A DNA stretch of 37,032 bases from Candidatus Zipacnadia bacterium (lineage in GTDB: Bacteria > Armatimonadota > Zipacnadia > Zipacnadales > UBA5352), in NCBI GenBank assembly GCA_029821635.1, contig JALGSW010000040.1:1-37032 (forward strand). Direction: 5' to 3'. A program made the translations under genes and the position numbers. The notes beneath the pieces were generated by a model. The model did no database searches, was not told the origin of the DNA, and was given only the letters and a program-made list of their open reading frames with translations. Shown in pieces: positions 23,052 to 30,988 of the stretch. The stretch's first letter is position 1. Every line of letters begins with the position of its first letter.

Positions 23052-24914
23052 ATGAAGTCAATCGCGAAGATCGCAGCAGGCATCGTACTCACGGCACTGA
23101 TCTGCACGGGGGCCTGGGGGCAGGCAGACCGTCCGCTGATCGGCGAGGTCGTCGTGGAGGGGAACGACTTCGTCGCCCGTGAGCCGATCCTGGGAGCCGT
23201 CGCGGACGTCCTCAAGGTGGGGGAGGAGTACACCGAGACCAAGGGCGCCGAAGCGATCAGGCTCGTGGAGCGGATGGGTTACTTCGACGACGTCACCCTC
23301 TCCACCGAGCAGATGGATCAGGCCGTGCGTGTGATCATCACCGTGGTCGAGAAGCAGCGCATCGACCAGGTCCTGTTCGCCGGCAACACCGTCATCAGCG
23401 ATCAGGAACTCGCGGCAGAGATCATCAGCCAGCCGGGGCACATCTACGACGAGCGGGCGATCGCCCGCGATGTCCGCCGGATCGAGGAGTTCTACGAGGC
23501 GCGCGGCTACATCGCCAAGGTTTCCGAGGCGCGTCTGGACGAGTTCGGCGCGCTCACCTTCGTGATGGAGGAGGCACGTATCGAGGACATCGTCGTCGAC
23601 GGCCTCGGCCGCACCGAGCCGTGGGTCGTCAAGCGCGAGATGGAGCTGGAGCCCGGCGAACTGTTCCAGCAGAAAGAGGTCAGTACCGCCATCCGCCGCA
23701 TCTACGCGATGGGCCTGTTCGAAGAGGTCGAGACCGAGCTGCGGCCCGGCGTCGAGAACCCGCTGCGCGACGTCATCCTTGTCATCCAGCTCAAGGAGGC
23801 CAAGACCGGTCGCGCGGCCTTCGCCCTGGGCTGGTCGAGCCTCGACAGCCTCGTCGTCATGCTCTCCGCCGAGGAGAGGAACCTGCGCGGCCAGGGCGAG
23901 CGCGCTTCCGTCAGCCTCGAACTGGGCGGGCGCGAGAGCTACGAACTGAGCTTCTCCGACCCGTACCTTGACAGCAAAGGCACGACCTTCGAGATCAACC
24001 TCTACGACACCCAGCGCCGCAGGCAGTTCATCGGCGGCGCGGCGATCAGCACCGCCGACAACGAGTTCGATGAGCGCCGCACCGGCGGCGACTTCACAAT
24101 CATCACGCCCATCGCCGACCGGCGCAGCGTCAGCATGACGGTCCGCTCGGTCGAGGTCTCCAGCTCGGCACTGCAGGGCACGACCGTCCTGCCGCCGGGC
24201 GTCGGTGTGATCGGCACCGCGCAGGGCCTCTCCGGCGGGAACTTCGACAACCCGGTGCCGACGAACCCCGGCCTGGGCCCGGACAACCCCGAGCCCGGCG
24301 ATACCAGCCTGCCGGTCGAGGTCGCGGCGCCGCTGCACCCCGGCGGACGCGTCAACTCGCTCAAGCTCGGCGTGATCGACGACACCCGCGACGTGCGCGC
24401 CAATCCACGCAGCGGCGCGGTCACCTCGCTCACCTACGAGCAGGCGGGTTCGCTCCTCGGCGGCAGCACGGAGTTCGGCAAGTTTACGCTCGACTACCGC
24501 CGCTACTTCGCCGTGGGCGAGGACGTCGTAGCCGTCCGGTTCATGGGCGGCACGACCTTCGGCGATCCGCCGCTGTTCGAGTCGTTCACGGTCGGCGGGG
24601 CGAACACGCTGCGCGGCTATGAGCCCGACCGCTACCGCGGCGAGACGCTCATTCTCGGCAACGCTGAGTACCGCAAGCGCATCAACGACAGCCTGACCGC
24701 CGTCGCCTTCCTGGACGTGGGCGACGCCTACGGAGGCACCTTCCGCACCGTCGTGCCCGGCTTCCAGATCCAGGCCGATGACCAGAACTTCCAGCCCCAC
24801 GTGGGCGTGGGCGCGGGCGTTCGCGTCATCACCCCGATCGGCCCCATCCGGCTGGACTTCGGCTTCGGCGAGGAAGGCAGCCAGGCTCACTTCAGCTTCG
24901 GAAACACCTTCTGA
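23052..24914 (+). CDS. bamA: Outer membrane beta-barrel assembly protein BamA (Omp85)
   Basis: The 620-residue protein starts at the ATG at 23052 after AAGGGAG. A signal peptide covers residues 1-23, ending GAWG. Three POTRA domains follow at about 29-101, 102-173 and 174-250. Each shows the strand-helix-helix pattern; the second opens QVLFAGNTVISDQEL. The C-terminal 16-strand barrel begins near 251 (FALGWSSLD). It includes GANTLRGYEPDRYRG, the Omp85 V/L-RGY strand that contacts the L6 loop, and ends FSFGNTF with the C-terminal Phe recognised by the Bam machine. E. coli BamA has five POTRAs, so this is a shorter version. It inserts outer-membrane proteins, with Skp encoded next. It could be TamA instead, since tamB is nearby, but the linkage to skp and lpxD favours BamA. 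Confidence 0.88.
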   Translation: MKSIAKIAAGIVLTALICTGAWGQADRPLIGEVVVEGNDFVAREPILGAVADVLKVGEEYTETKGAEAIRLVERMGYFDDVTLSTEQMDQAVRVIITVVEKQRIDQVLFAGNTVISDQELAAEIISQPGHIYDERAIARDVRRIEEFYEARGYIAKVSEARLDEFGALTFVMEEARIEDIVVDGLGRTEPWVVKREMELEPGELFQQKEVSTAIRRIYAMGLFEEVETELRPGVENPLRDVILVIQLKEAKTGRAAFALGWSSLDSLVVMLSAEERNLRGQGERASVSLELGGRESYELSFSDPYLDSKGTTFEINLYDTQRRRQFIGGAAISTADNEFDERRTGGDFTIITPIADRRSVSMTVRSVEVSSSALQGTTVLPPGVGVIGTAQGLSGGNFDNPVPTNPGLGPDNPEPGDTSLPVEVAAPLHPGGRVNSLKLGVIDDTRDVRANPRSGAVTSLTYEQAGSLLGGSTEFGKFTLDYRRYFAVGEDVVAVRFMGGTTFGDPPLFESFTVGGANTLRGYEPDRYRGETLILGNAEYRKRINDSLTAVAFLDVGDAYGGTFRTVVPGFQIQADDQNFQPHVGVGAGVRVITPIGPIRLDFGFGEEGSQAHFSFGNTF

Positions 24915-24957
24915 GCAACTTGCCGAAAAGCTCGGGCGCCGCGCCGGATACTCCGGG

Positions 24958-24971
24958 GCGGCGTCCGCCGC
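24958..24971 (+). terminator. Short GC hairpin downstream of bamA
   Basis: Arms gcggcg and cgccgc around tc, 43 bp after the bamA stop, with no T-run. It is a weak candidate attenuator or processing site. Confidence 0.35.
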
Positions 24972-24985
24972 ATCTCACCAACGAC

Positions 24986-25062
24986 CTTCGCACGAACAAG
25001 AAACCTCGGGCGGAGGGTACTGTCCAAGTAACGGGCGGGCAGAGCCCTGTCTTCGTGCGAAG
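24986..25062 (+). promoter_or_regulatory. Long-range inverted repeat in the skp leader
   Basis: The 11-mers cttcgcacgaa (24986-24996) and ttcgtgcgaag (25052-25062) are perfectly complementary and enclose a 55-base loop. That loop itself holds a gggc/gccc stem. The outer stem ends 20 bp before the skp ATG and close to the GGGGAG site, so a folded leader could control skp translation. It matches no riboswitch class I know. Confidence 0.5.
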
Positions 25063-25082
25063 AACGCACAGGGGAGTCACGA

Positions 25083-25826
25083 ATGCGTCATAACACGATA
25101 ACCGTCACGCGGGCGTTGCTTGCACTGGCGCTCGGGGCTGTTTGTGTGCTCACATCGTACGCTCAGGACGACGCTGTCAGGCCGAAGGTCGCGACCGTGA
25201 GCCTCGCTCGCGTGCAGGCTGGCTACACCCAGCTTCATACGCAGGAGATAGAGCTCGGACAGTGGATGCAGAGCCGCAGGAGCTATCACGACGAACTCAC
25301 GAACTTCGTCTTCCTCCCGAGGAAAGAGTTCGAGGAGGCGGTCGATCTTCTGAGTAGGGAGCGCGCCGAGACCGATCAGACGCGTCTTGACGAGTTGCGG
25401 CGGATCTCAGACAAGAGCGATGCGCGCTTCTCTGAACTCAGGGCGCAGGTGGGCCGCTCGGCCGAGGAGACTGCGGCGTTCAACGCGCTCCAGGACATGT
25501 ACGACGCCAGTGTGGGGACGCTCAAGTTCCTGCAGCAGAGCATCGTGGAGGAGCTCTCGACCAGGCGCGATACCGCGCTCGCGGGCCTGATGGATACCGT
25601 CCAGCAGGCGGTCGTGGACACCGCAAAGGATGGCGACTATGACCTGGTCCTCGACGCCGACATGGTCTTCTACGGCGGCGAGGACATCACCGACGCGGTG
25701 ATCGAGCGTCTGAACGCGGGCGCTGAGCAGCCGGCGACGGAACAGCCGGCTGCGGGCGAACAGGGGCAGCCAGGTGAGCAAGGTGGCGCGGGTGGCGGCC
25801 AACAGACCGGTGGCCAGGGCGGGTAG
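25083..25826 (+). CDS. OmpH/Skp-family periplasmic chaperone
   Basis: The 247-residue protein has a signal peptide (ending near SYA-QDD). A short strand PKVATVSLARVQAGY, the Skp N-terminal beta segment, leads into two long coiled-coil helices (about 40-175). A closing YDLVLDADMVFYGGEDITDAVIERLN block completes the Skp body domain. The last 35 residues are a Gly/Gln/Pro/Ala-rich tail not present in E. coli Skp. Skp holds unfolded outer-membrane proteins in the periplasm for BamA, whose gene precedes it. The ATG has a GGGGAG ribosome binding site. Its 3' end overlaps the next gene by up to 53 bp. Confidence 0.87.
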   Translation: MRHNTITVTRALLALALGAVCVLTSYAQDDAVRPKVATVSLARVQAGYTQLHTQEIELGQWMQSRRSYHDELTNFVFLPRKEFEEAVDLLSRERAETDQTRLDELRRISDKSDARFSELRAQVGRSAEETAAFNALQDMYDASVGTLKFLQQSIVEELSTRRDTALAGLMDTVQQAVVDTAKDGDYDLVLDADMVFYGGEDITDAVIERLNAGAEQPATEQPAAGEQGQPGEQGGAGGGQQTGGQGG

Positions 25827-26937
25827 GCCCCAGCGCGCGCTGATCGTCGCGCTGAGCCTTCTGTGCGTGCTTGCCGGGTGCGGTCGGGAGCCGGCCGCGC
25901 GCCCGGTGCGGGTCCCCGGGGAGCCTGTTGATGGCTACGCATGGACTGCGCGGCTGGTCAGCAGGCATCCGCTGTGGGGCGCGCTGCAGAGCCTTGAGAA
26001 GACGCTCGATGAGCTGGCCGACGATGAGTGGGAGCCGGCGCTCGCGCCGATCAACCGACGCTTCAGCGATGTAGCGTTCATTGAGAGCTTCGCTCTGGCC
26101 GATCCGGGGCCGAGGATCGCGGCGCTCAAGGACGACTGGCGGGCGGACTACCCGCCACTGATGCTGCCCGAGAACGGCCTTTCGCCGGACCTGCAGACGA
26201 GAATCGATTGGGAGCAAGAGCGCGCTGAGGGAGCGATCCAGGATCGGCTGGCACAGGCTCGGTCGCTGGAGAGTCGGCGGCTGGCGCGGATGCGGGCGGA
26301 ACTGGTTGAGTACTACCAGGAGCGCCTGACGAACCTGAGCATTGACGCGACGATCCGCGACGACGAGGCTGCGGCGGCCGCCGCCGCCGAGCGCCAGCGG
26401 GTATGGGCAATTATCGAGACGGAGATGGATACCGCGCGCAGAGAAGGCGAGCAGCAGCTTGCCGATCTCGCGGCGCGGCTTGGTGAGGATGCACAGGCGC
26501 GGGTCGAGCGCGCGCGGGAGCGGGCGCGGGCGATCGGCGCCGAGCGCGAGACGACGATGCGCCGGGCGGGTGGGGACCTCTACGATCACATGATCGCGCA
26601 GATGCAGCAGTCGTGGCCCATGCCGGAGGCCGGTGAGGTCTCGGCGGACATCGGGGCCGAGCCGGCAAACGCGCGTGTTGACGAGATCGGCTTCTCGCGG
26701 GAGGCCGCTGAGGCGGCCCGTGGCGAGAAGATGGTGCAGCAGCGGGAGCAGATGGCCGAGGCGATCGGGCGGCTGCGGGCGCAGATCAAGACCGGAACAG
26801 AGACGGCAGCAGAGGTCGTTGCCTACCGCAACGGGATACGGCTGCAGGTGCTGCCCGGTGGGACGCGTCGCGGGAGCGATGTGACGGGCCTCATCGCAGA
26901 AGAGCTTGAGGACTTCTGGGCGGCAAGTGGGGGCTAA
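25774..26937 (+). CDS. Predicted coiled-coil lipoprotein between skp and lpxD
   Basis: The product has up to 387 residues, and GTG codons at 25774, 25783, 25792 and 25810 are all possible starts. Every one overlaps the end of skp. A basic N-region and hydrophobic core end in the lipobox VLAGC (C36 from the first GTG). A globular segment follows (about 45-130), then a long charged, Ala/Arg/Glu-rich coiled coil from about 140 to 260 and a C-terminal segment (about 300-380). I do not recognise the family. It is an envelope protein by signal and by position inside the bamA-skp-lpxD run. Its long periplasmic helices resemble a chaperone or spacer, but that is inference. Confidence 0.7.
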   Translation: MSKVARVAANRPVARAGRPQRALIVALSLLCVLAGCGREPAARPVRVPGEPVDGYAWTARLVSRHPLWGALQSLEKTLDELADDEWEPALAPINRRFSDVAFIESFALADPGPRIAALKDDWRADYPPLMLPENGLSPDLQTRIDWEQERAEGAIQDRLAQARSLESRRLARMRAELVEYYQERLTNLSIDATIRDDEAAAAAAAERQRVWAIIETEMDTARREGEQQLADLAARLGEDAQARVERARERARAIGAERETTMRRAGGDLYDHMIAQMQQSWPMPEAGEVSADIGAEPANARVDEIGFSREAAEAARGEKMVQQREQMAEAIGRLRAQIKTGTETAAEVVAYRNGIRLQVLPGGTRRGSDVTGLIAEELEDFWAASGG

Positions 26938-26951
26938 AGGAGCTGACACTG

Positions 26952-28001
26952 GTGGGCGAGATCGTATACAGGCTTGCTGAGCTTGCTGAGCGCATTGAGG
27001 GCGAGCTGCGCGGTGACGGTGAGATCAACATCACCGGCGTGGGCCACCTCGAGGACGCCAACGAGGGTGAGATCACCTTCGCCGACGGACCACGCGTGCA
27101 GTCGCTGGCTGACTCAAGCCGCGCCTCGGCGCTGATCGTGCCGCCAGACGTGGAGGTCCGGCACAAGCCCTTCATCGTCACGGAGGATCCTCGGCTGGCC
27201 TTCTCCAAGGTCCTCGAGCTCTTCGCGCCCGACCGTCACCCCGGGCCGGGCGTGCACCCCACCGCGGTAGTGGGACACAACGTCACGCTCGGCGGGAACG
27301 TAAGCGTGGGCGCGCATGCATACGTCGGCGACGGAGCGATCGTCGGCGATGGCAGCGTGATCCACCCGTTGGCCTACGTCGGCCCCGAGACGGTCATCGG
27401 CTCGGACTGCGCGGTCCATCCGCAGGTCTACATCGGCCCGCGCACTCAGATCGGCGACCGCGTCATCATCCACGCCGGCGCGTCCGTCGGCGCCGATGGC
27501 TTCGGCTACCTGCAGACAACCGAGGGCCATCGGAAGATCCCGCAGATCGGCACCGTCATCGTTGACGACGACGTCGAGATCGGTGCGAACTCCACCATCG
27601 ACCGGGCCACCGTCGCCGCGACGCGCATCGGCGCGGGCACGAAGATCGACGACCAGGTACACGTCGCTCACAACGTCGTGCTGGGCCGCAACTGCCTGCT
27701 CTGCGGGCAGGTCGGCATCGCGGGCAGCACGACCATCGGCAACAACGTCGTCATGGGCGGCCAGGCGGGCGTCAACGATCACGTGGAGATCGGCGACAAC
27801 GTGATCGTCGCAGCGCGCGCCTCGGTCTTCGGCAATCTCAACGAACCGGGCATCTACTCAGGCTACCCGGCCGGCCCGCATCAGCAGCAGCTTCGCTCGA
27901 TCGCGCACATGCGCCGCCTGCCCCGGCTGATGGACCGCATCAAGGAGCTGGAGCAGACGGTCGAGGAGCTGCGCGCACGACTGAGCGAGTCGGAGCAGTA
28001 G
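26952..28001 (+). CDS. lpxD: UDP-3-O-(3-hydroxyacyl)glucosamine N-acyltransferase LpxD
   Basis: The 349-residue protein transfers a 3-hydroxyacyl chain from ACP to the 2-amino group of UDP-3-O-acylglucosamine, the third step of lipid A synthesis. An N-terminal uridine-binding domain (about 1-100, TGVGHLEDANEGEITFAD) is followed by a left-handed parallel beta-helix of hexapeptide repeats (about 105-290). The GADGFGYLQT block and the catalytic His in VHVAHNVVLG (H240) are clear. A short coiled C-terminus follows (IKELEQTVEELRARL). Translation starts at a GTG; its AAAGGAG site overlaps the stop of the preceding lipoprotein gene, so the genes are coupled. LpxA, FabZ and LpxC are not in the window. 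Confidence 0.95.
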   Translation: MGEIVYRLAELAERIEGELRGDGEINITGVGHLEDANEGEITFADGPRVQSLADSSRASALIVPPDVEVRHKPFIVTEDPRLAFSKVLELFAPDRHPGPGVHPTAVVGHNVTLGGNVSVGAHAYVGDGAIVGDGSVIHPLAYVGPETVIGSDCAVHPQVYIGPRTQIGDRVIIHAGASVGADGFGYLQTTEGHRKIPQIGTVIVDDDVEIGANSTIDRATVAATRIGAGTKIDDQVHVAHNVVLGRNCLLCGQVGIAGSTTIGNNVVMGGQAGVNDHVEIGDNVIVAARASVFGNLNEPGIYSGYPAGPHQQQLRSIAHMRRLPRLMDRIKELEQTVEELRARLSESEQ

Positions 28002-28028
28002 TCCCGAGAGGTAGTCTGAGCAAACCGC

Positions 28029-29873
28029 ATGCCTGAGGCCCTGAGCGTCGCACAAAGACGGGCGATCACGCAACGCCGCTCCGGCGGCCACCTCGCACCG
28101 CGCGCGCGGATGCTGGTGGTCGCCGCTTTGCTTATGTGTGCCGCCTCAGCCGGCGCCGACCGGCTCCTGAGCTTCACCGTCACCAGCGGATCGATCGCTG
28201 GCGTGAACACCGCTGAGATCAACGCCGACGGCATGGTCGTCATGCGCCTGCGCTCGACCAACGGCAACGGCCTCGCCGCGAAGGCGGAGAAGGTCGCCGC
28301 GCGCCTCACCGACCTGGCGTTGGAGGGTCTGAAGCCCGAGCAGGTTGCGGTCAGCCAACTGCGGGGCGAGTGGACCGTCACCGGCGCCGGGACGCTGATC
28401 ATCACCGCCGACGAGCAGACCGCGGCAGCGTCGGGCCTCCCGCCCAATGCGCTGTGCGAGAGCTGGCGCGCGCGCGTGGTTCAGGTGCTGACCGAGCCTT
28501 ACGTCTGCATTGATCCGCTCAAGCTGCTGGTCGTGCCGTACGGCGAGCAACGCGCGATCCGCTTCGGTGGCACGGTTGCGGCGAAGCCGCGCGTCGAGAG
28601 CATGGCGAAGGCGATCGCGACCATCGAGCGGAAGGATGGGCGCGCGGTCGTGCGCGGCGCCGGCGCCGGGACGACGGTCGTTGTCGTCGAGTTCGGCGAC
28701 CTGCAGCACGCGATCACCGTCGAGGTGAAGAAGTGGGCGGCGCAGATCGGCGCATCCGCGGTCCTGAGCGCCCTGCCGGGCGGCGTTCCCGAGCCGATGA
28801 CGATGCCCGCGCTGCTGAATGCGGCGCTCAGCGCGGTGCGCCCCGAGCCGCGCGCTATCGTTCGGCTGGCGGAGCTGGTGCCGACCGCGAGCGGTTACAC
28901 CGTCTCGGTGCGCGCGGGCGGCATCGAGTACCTCCCGGTCGCGAAGAACCTCCCGGTCACCGTGCGAGGCGGGCCGGCGGCCATCCCGACGCCGCAGTCG
29001 CTGCTGATCAGCAACGCCCCGGAGAAGGTGGATGGCATCGGGGCGTTGATGCGCCAGTCGCTCGCGCCGAACGTCCCCGCGCGCGTGATGTGGCACCACA
29101 AGAACTACGCCGGCCGCCCGATCGTGCTCGCCGTCCGCGTGGTCAACGCCGGCGACGAGCCGGCGCGCGTGCGGCTCGGCTGGGCCCAGGCAGGGCCCGA
29201 TGGCGACGAGATCTTCGTCGGCTACAACGCGATGGTCCGCTACTGGGAGAGCGTGCGGCGCGGCGCCGGCTTCCTCGCGATCGTCCCGCCGCGCTGCGCC
29301 TTCGAGACGAGCGCGGTCCTCATTGACCACCACGACGTCGTCAGCGGCCTGATGGACCTGATCGCCGACTCGGGCGAGCACCTCTACGTCGAGGTGGTCT
29401 CGCGCGACCCGGAGGACGAGCCGTCCGGCTTCGACGAGGTCCCCGGGGCCGGCAACGAGCTCCCCGTCACGCCCTACGAATTTCCGGCCGCCCTCGACGC
29501 GGAGGTCAACTACGAGGTCGGCGGGCGCTACGGTCACCTGAGCATCGGCCGCGAGGACGTGCAGAACGAGCAGGGCATCGCCCTCGCCGGCGCGTACGGG
29601 ATCAGCCATCGCGTGCGCGTCAATGCCTCCAACCCGACCGAGCAGCCCGCTGTGCTGGAGCTTGCGCTGCGCGCCGGTGGTGGTGTTGCTCGAAGCGTCA
29701 CGATGGTCGCGGGCGCGCTCAACTGCAGCGGCAACCTCGGCGCGGGCAACGAGCAGATTCTCGAACGCCGCGACCTGCCGCCGGGCGTTGCGGTGACCAT
29801 CCCGCTGGAGATCATCCCCACCGCCGGGTCGAACCTCCCCTTCACGCTGGTCGTCCGGTCGCGCACGCGTTAA
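28029..29873 (+). CDS. Secreted protein of unknown function with pilus-formation-like N-terminal domain
   Basis: The 614-residue product has a basic N-region and a hydrophobic stretch (LVVAALLMCAASAGADR) that looks like a signal peptide; a Met at codon 28 may be the real start. Residues about 45-155 form an alpha/beta segment in the style of the conserved secreted domain with AA-K-A-x-x-VA-x-RL and a final SWRARV helix. At about 157-235, LKLLVVPYGEQRAIRFGG through GTTVVVVEFGDL and VEVK resembles the T2SS/T3SS pilus-formation N-terminal domain. The rest is beta-rich without a recognised family. It is 28 bp after lpxD and may share its transcript. A role in secretion or pilus assembly is a guess. 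Confidence 0.55.
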   Translation: MPEALSVAQRRAITQRRSGGHLAPRARMLVVAALLMCAASAGADRLLSFTVTSGSIAGVNTAEINADGMVVMRLRSTNGNGLAAKAEKVAARLTDLALEGLKPEQVAVSQLRGEWTVTGAGTLIITADEQTAAASGLPPNALCESWRARVVQVLTEPYVCIDPLKLLVVPYGEQRAIRFGGTVAAKPRVESMAKAIATIERKDGRAVVRGAGAGTTVVVVEFGDLQHAITVEVKKWAAQIGASAVLSALPGGVPEPMTMPALLNAALSAVRPEPRAIVRLAELVPTASGYTVSVRAGGIEYLPVAKNLPVTVRGGPAAIPTPQSLLISNAPEKVDGIGALMRQSLAPNVPARVMWHHKNYAGRPIVLAVRVVNAGDEPARVRLGWAQAGPDGDEIFVGYNAMVRYWESVRRGAGFLAIVPPRCAFETSAVLIDHHDVVSGLMDLIADSGEHLYVEVVSRDPEDEPSGFDEVPGAGNELPVTPYEFPAALDAEVNYEVGGRYGHLSIGREDVQNEQGIALAGAYGISHRVRVNASNPTEQPAVLELALRAGGGVARSVTMVAGALNCSGNLGAGNEQILERRDLPPGVAVTIPLEIIPTAGSNLPFTLVVRSRTR

Positions 29874-29886
29874 ACGCAGCTCGCAG

Positions 29887-29899
29887 GGAGGATTCCTCC
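29887..29899. repeat. Small palindrome between the 614-residue and zinc-ribbon genes
   Basis: Arms ggagga and tcctcc flank a single t. It resembles the arm-loop-arm pattern of the other intergenic palindromes here, but it is short enough to be chance. Confidence 0.35.
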
Positions 29900-29956
29900 G
29901 CCGGAACGAAGTAATCTCCACCAGGGATGCATCCGCCGACCACCGAGGTGATCGCC

Positions 29957-30334
29957 ATGCCGCTGCGCTGCCCGACGTGCGGAGCAGGCGCCCTCCGCAT
30001 CGACGCCGCGATCGAGCTCGGCTCCGATGCGCGCTCGGACGAGGTCGCGCTGCAGGTCGTGAGCTGCTCTACCTGTGGGCTGGAGGCCGTCGCGGTCTAC
30101 GAGGAGTCGCGCCGCGGCGCGCTTGATGACGAGTCCGTCAACCACGCGGCCTTCCCAAGCGACGCCGAGGCCCTCGCCGAGGTGCGGCGCGTGATCCGCT
30201 CGTGCCGCCGCGCCCGGAACGCCGACTGCGCTTGCGCGGGGCACAAACGCGCGCGAGCGATAGTCCGCACGCAGACGGAACCCGCGGGCATCGACTGGGC
30301 CGCACCGATGCCGATTGCGTTCGTGAGACGCTGA
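29957..30334 (+). CDS. Small zinc-ribbon-like protein
   Basis: The 125-residue protein starts at the ATG at 29957, with GAGGTG 8 bp upstream; an in-frame extension to 29927 is less likely. Two Cys pairs, LRCPTCGAG near the N-terminus and VSCSTCGLEAV about 35 residues later, form a likely structural zinc ribbon. A helical segment (SDAEALAEVRRVIRSCRRA) is followed by a CACAGHKRA motif with two more Cys, which could bind a second metal. No family is recognised. It lies between the 614-residue protein gene and a small membrane protein on the same strand. Confidence 0.65.
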   Translation: MPLRCPTCGAGALRIDAAIELGSDARSDEVALQVVSCSTCGLEAVAVYEESRRGALDDESVNHAAFPSDAEALAEVRRVIRSCRRARNADCACAGHKRARAIVRTQTEPAGIDWAAPMPIAFVRR

Positions 30335-30346
30335 GGAGGGATCGCG

Positions 30347-30931
30347 TTGAACGAATTCGTGCTGATCGGGTTGATCCTCGTCGGGGTAGTCGCGGTGCCG
30401 GTACTGGCGGTCATCGTCTGGTTGGTGGTGCGGCCGGGCGCGGCCCCGACGCCGCAGCGTGCGAGCCGGGAAGAGGCGCGGCCGATGCCTGAGCCTGACC
30501 CGCCGCAGCCTGTCCCTCAGGCCCCGGAGAGCGGCTTCGCCGTGACCGAGGCCCCGAGCGGCCCGCACCCGCGCCCGCGGGAGCTGGACCGCGAGTCGCG
30601 CCGCGAGCTGCTGCTGCTGGATGAGCGCCTGCACCGCGCGTTCTTCGAGCGGTCTGGGATGTCGCCGGAGGAGTGGGGGCGCATCGCGGACGCGCTGCTG
30701 ATCGTGCACGATCGGATACCGGCAGGGATCGCGCTGGAGCGCTTCGAGGCGGCCACGGAGTCGCACGTCAGCGCGCCGCCCACCACGGAGCTGTCGCCGC
30801 GCGAGGTGATCGCGACGCTGAACGCGCAGCTCAGCCCGGAACGCCGGATGAGGCCGCTCGGGACCCTCGACGAGCCGGTCGAGGCGGACGTCTACGGGCC
30901 AACGATGCCGTTGGAGGGGTCGGTCGCCTGA
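30347..30931 (+). CDS. Single-pass membrane protein of unknown function
   Basis: The 194-residue product starts at TTG with a perfect GAGGAGGG site overlapping the stop of the preceding gene. Residues 4-28 (FVLIGLILVGVVAVPVLAVIVWLVV) form one transmembrane anchor. A Pro/Glu-rich linker (about 30-75) and a helical domain follow (about 85-140, RRELLLLDERLHRAFFERSGM to RIADALLIVHDRIPAG). Then comes a conserved-looking PPTTELSPREVIATLNAQLS segment. The domain is unfamiliar. The rare TTG start with such a strong site fits translational coupling to the zinc-ribbon gene. Confidence 0.6.
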   Translation: MNEFVLIGLILVGVVAVPVLAVIVWLVVRPGAAPTPQRASREEARPMPEPDPPQPVPQAPESGFAVTEAPSGPHPRPRELDRESRRELLLLDERLHRAFFERSGMSPEEWGRIADALLIVHDRIPAGIALERFEAATESHVSAPPTTELSPREVIATLNAQLSPERRMRPLGTLDEPVEADVYGPTMPLEGSVA

Positions 30932-30988
30932 CCGACCCGTCGTTCCGGACGCACAGAGACGGAGGGGGGCTGCGACGCTTTCCGTCCG

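Noticed and set aside
23058-24890. 610-codon minus-strand frame over bamA
   Set aside because: An antisense shadow; the plus strand has a signal peptide, POTRAs and barrel motifs.
28146-29921. 591-codon minus-strand frame opposite the 614-residue gene
   Set aside because: Arg/Asp/His-rich antisense composition; the plus frame has a signal peptide and a ribosome-bound start context.
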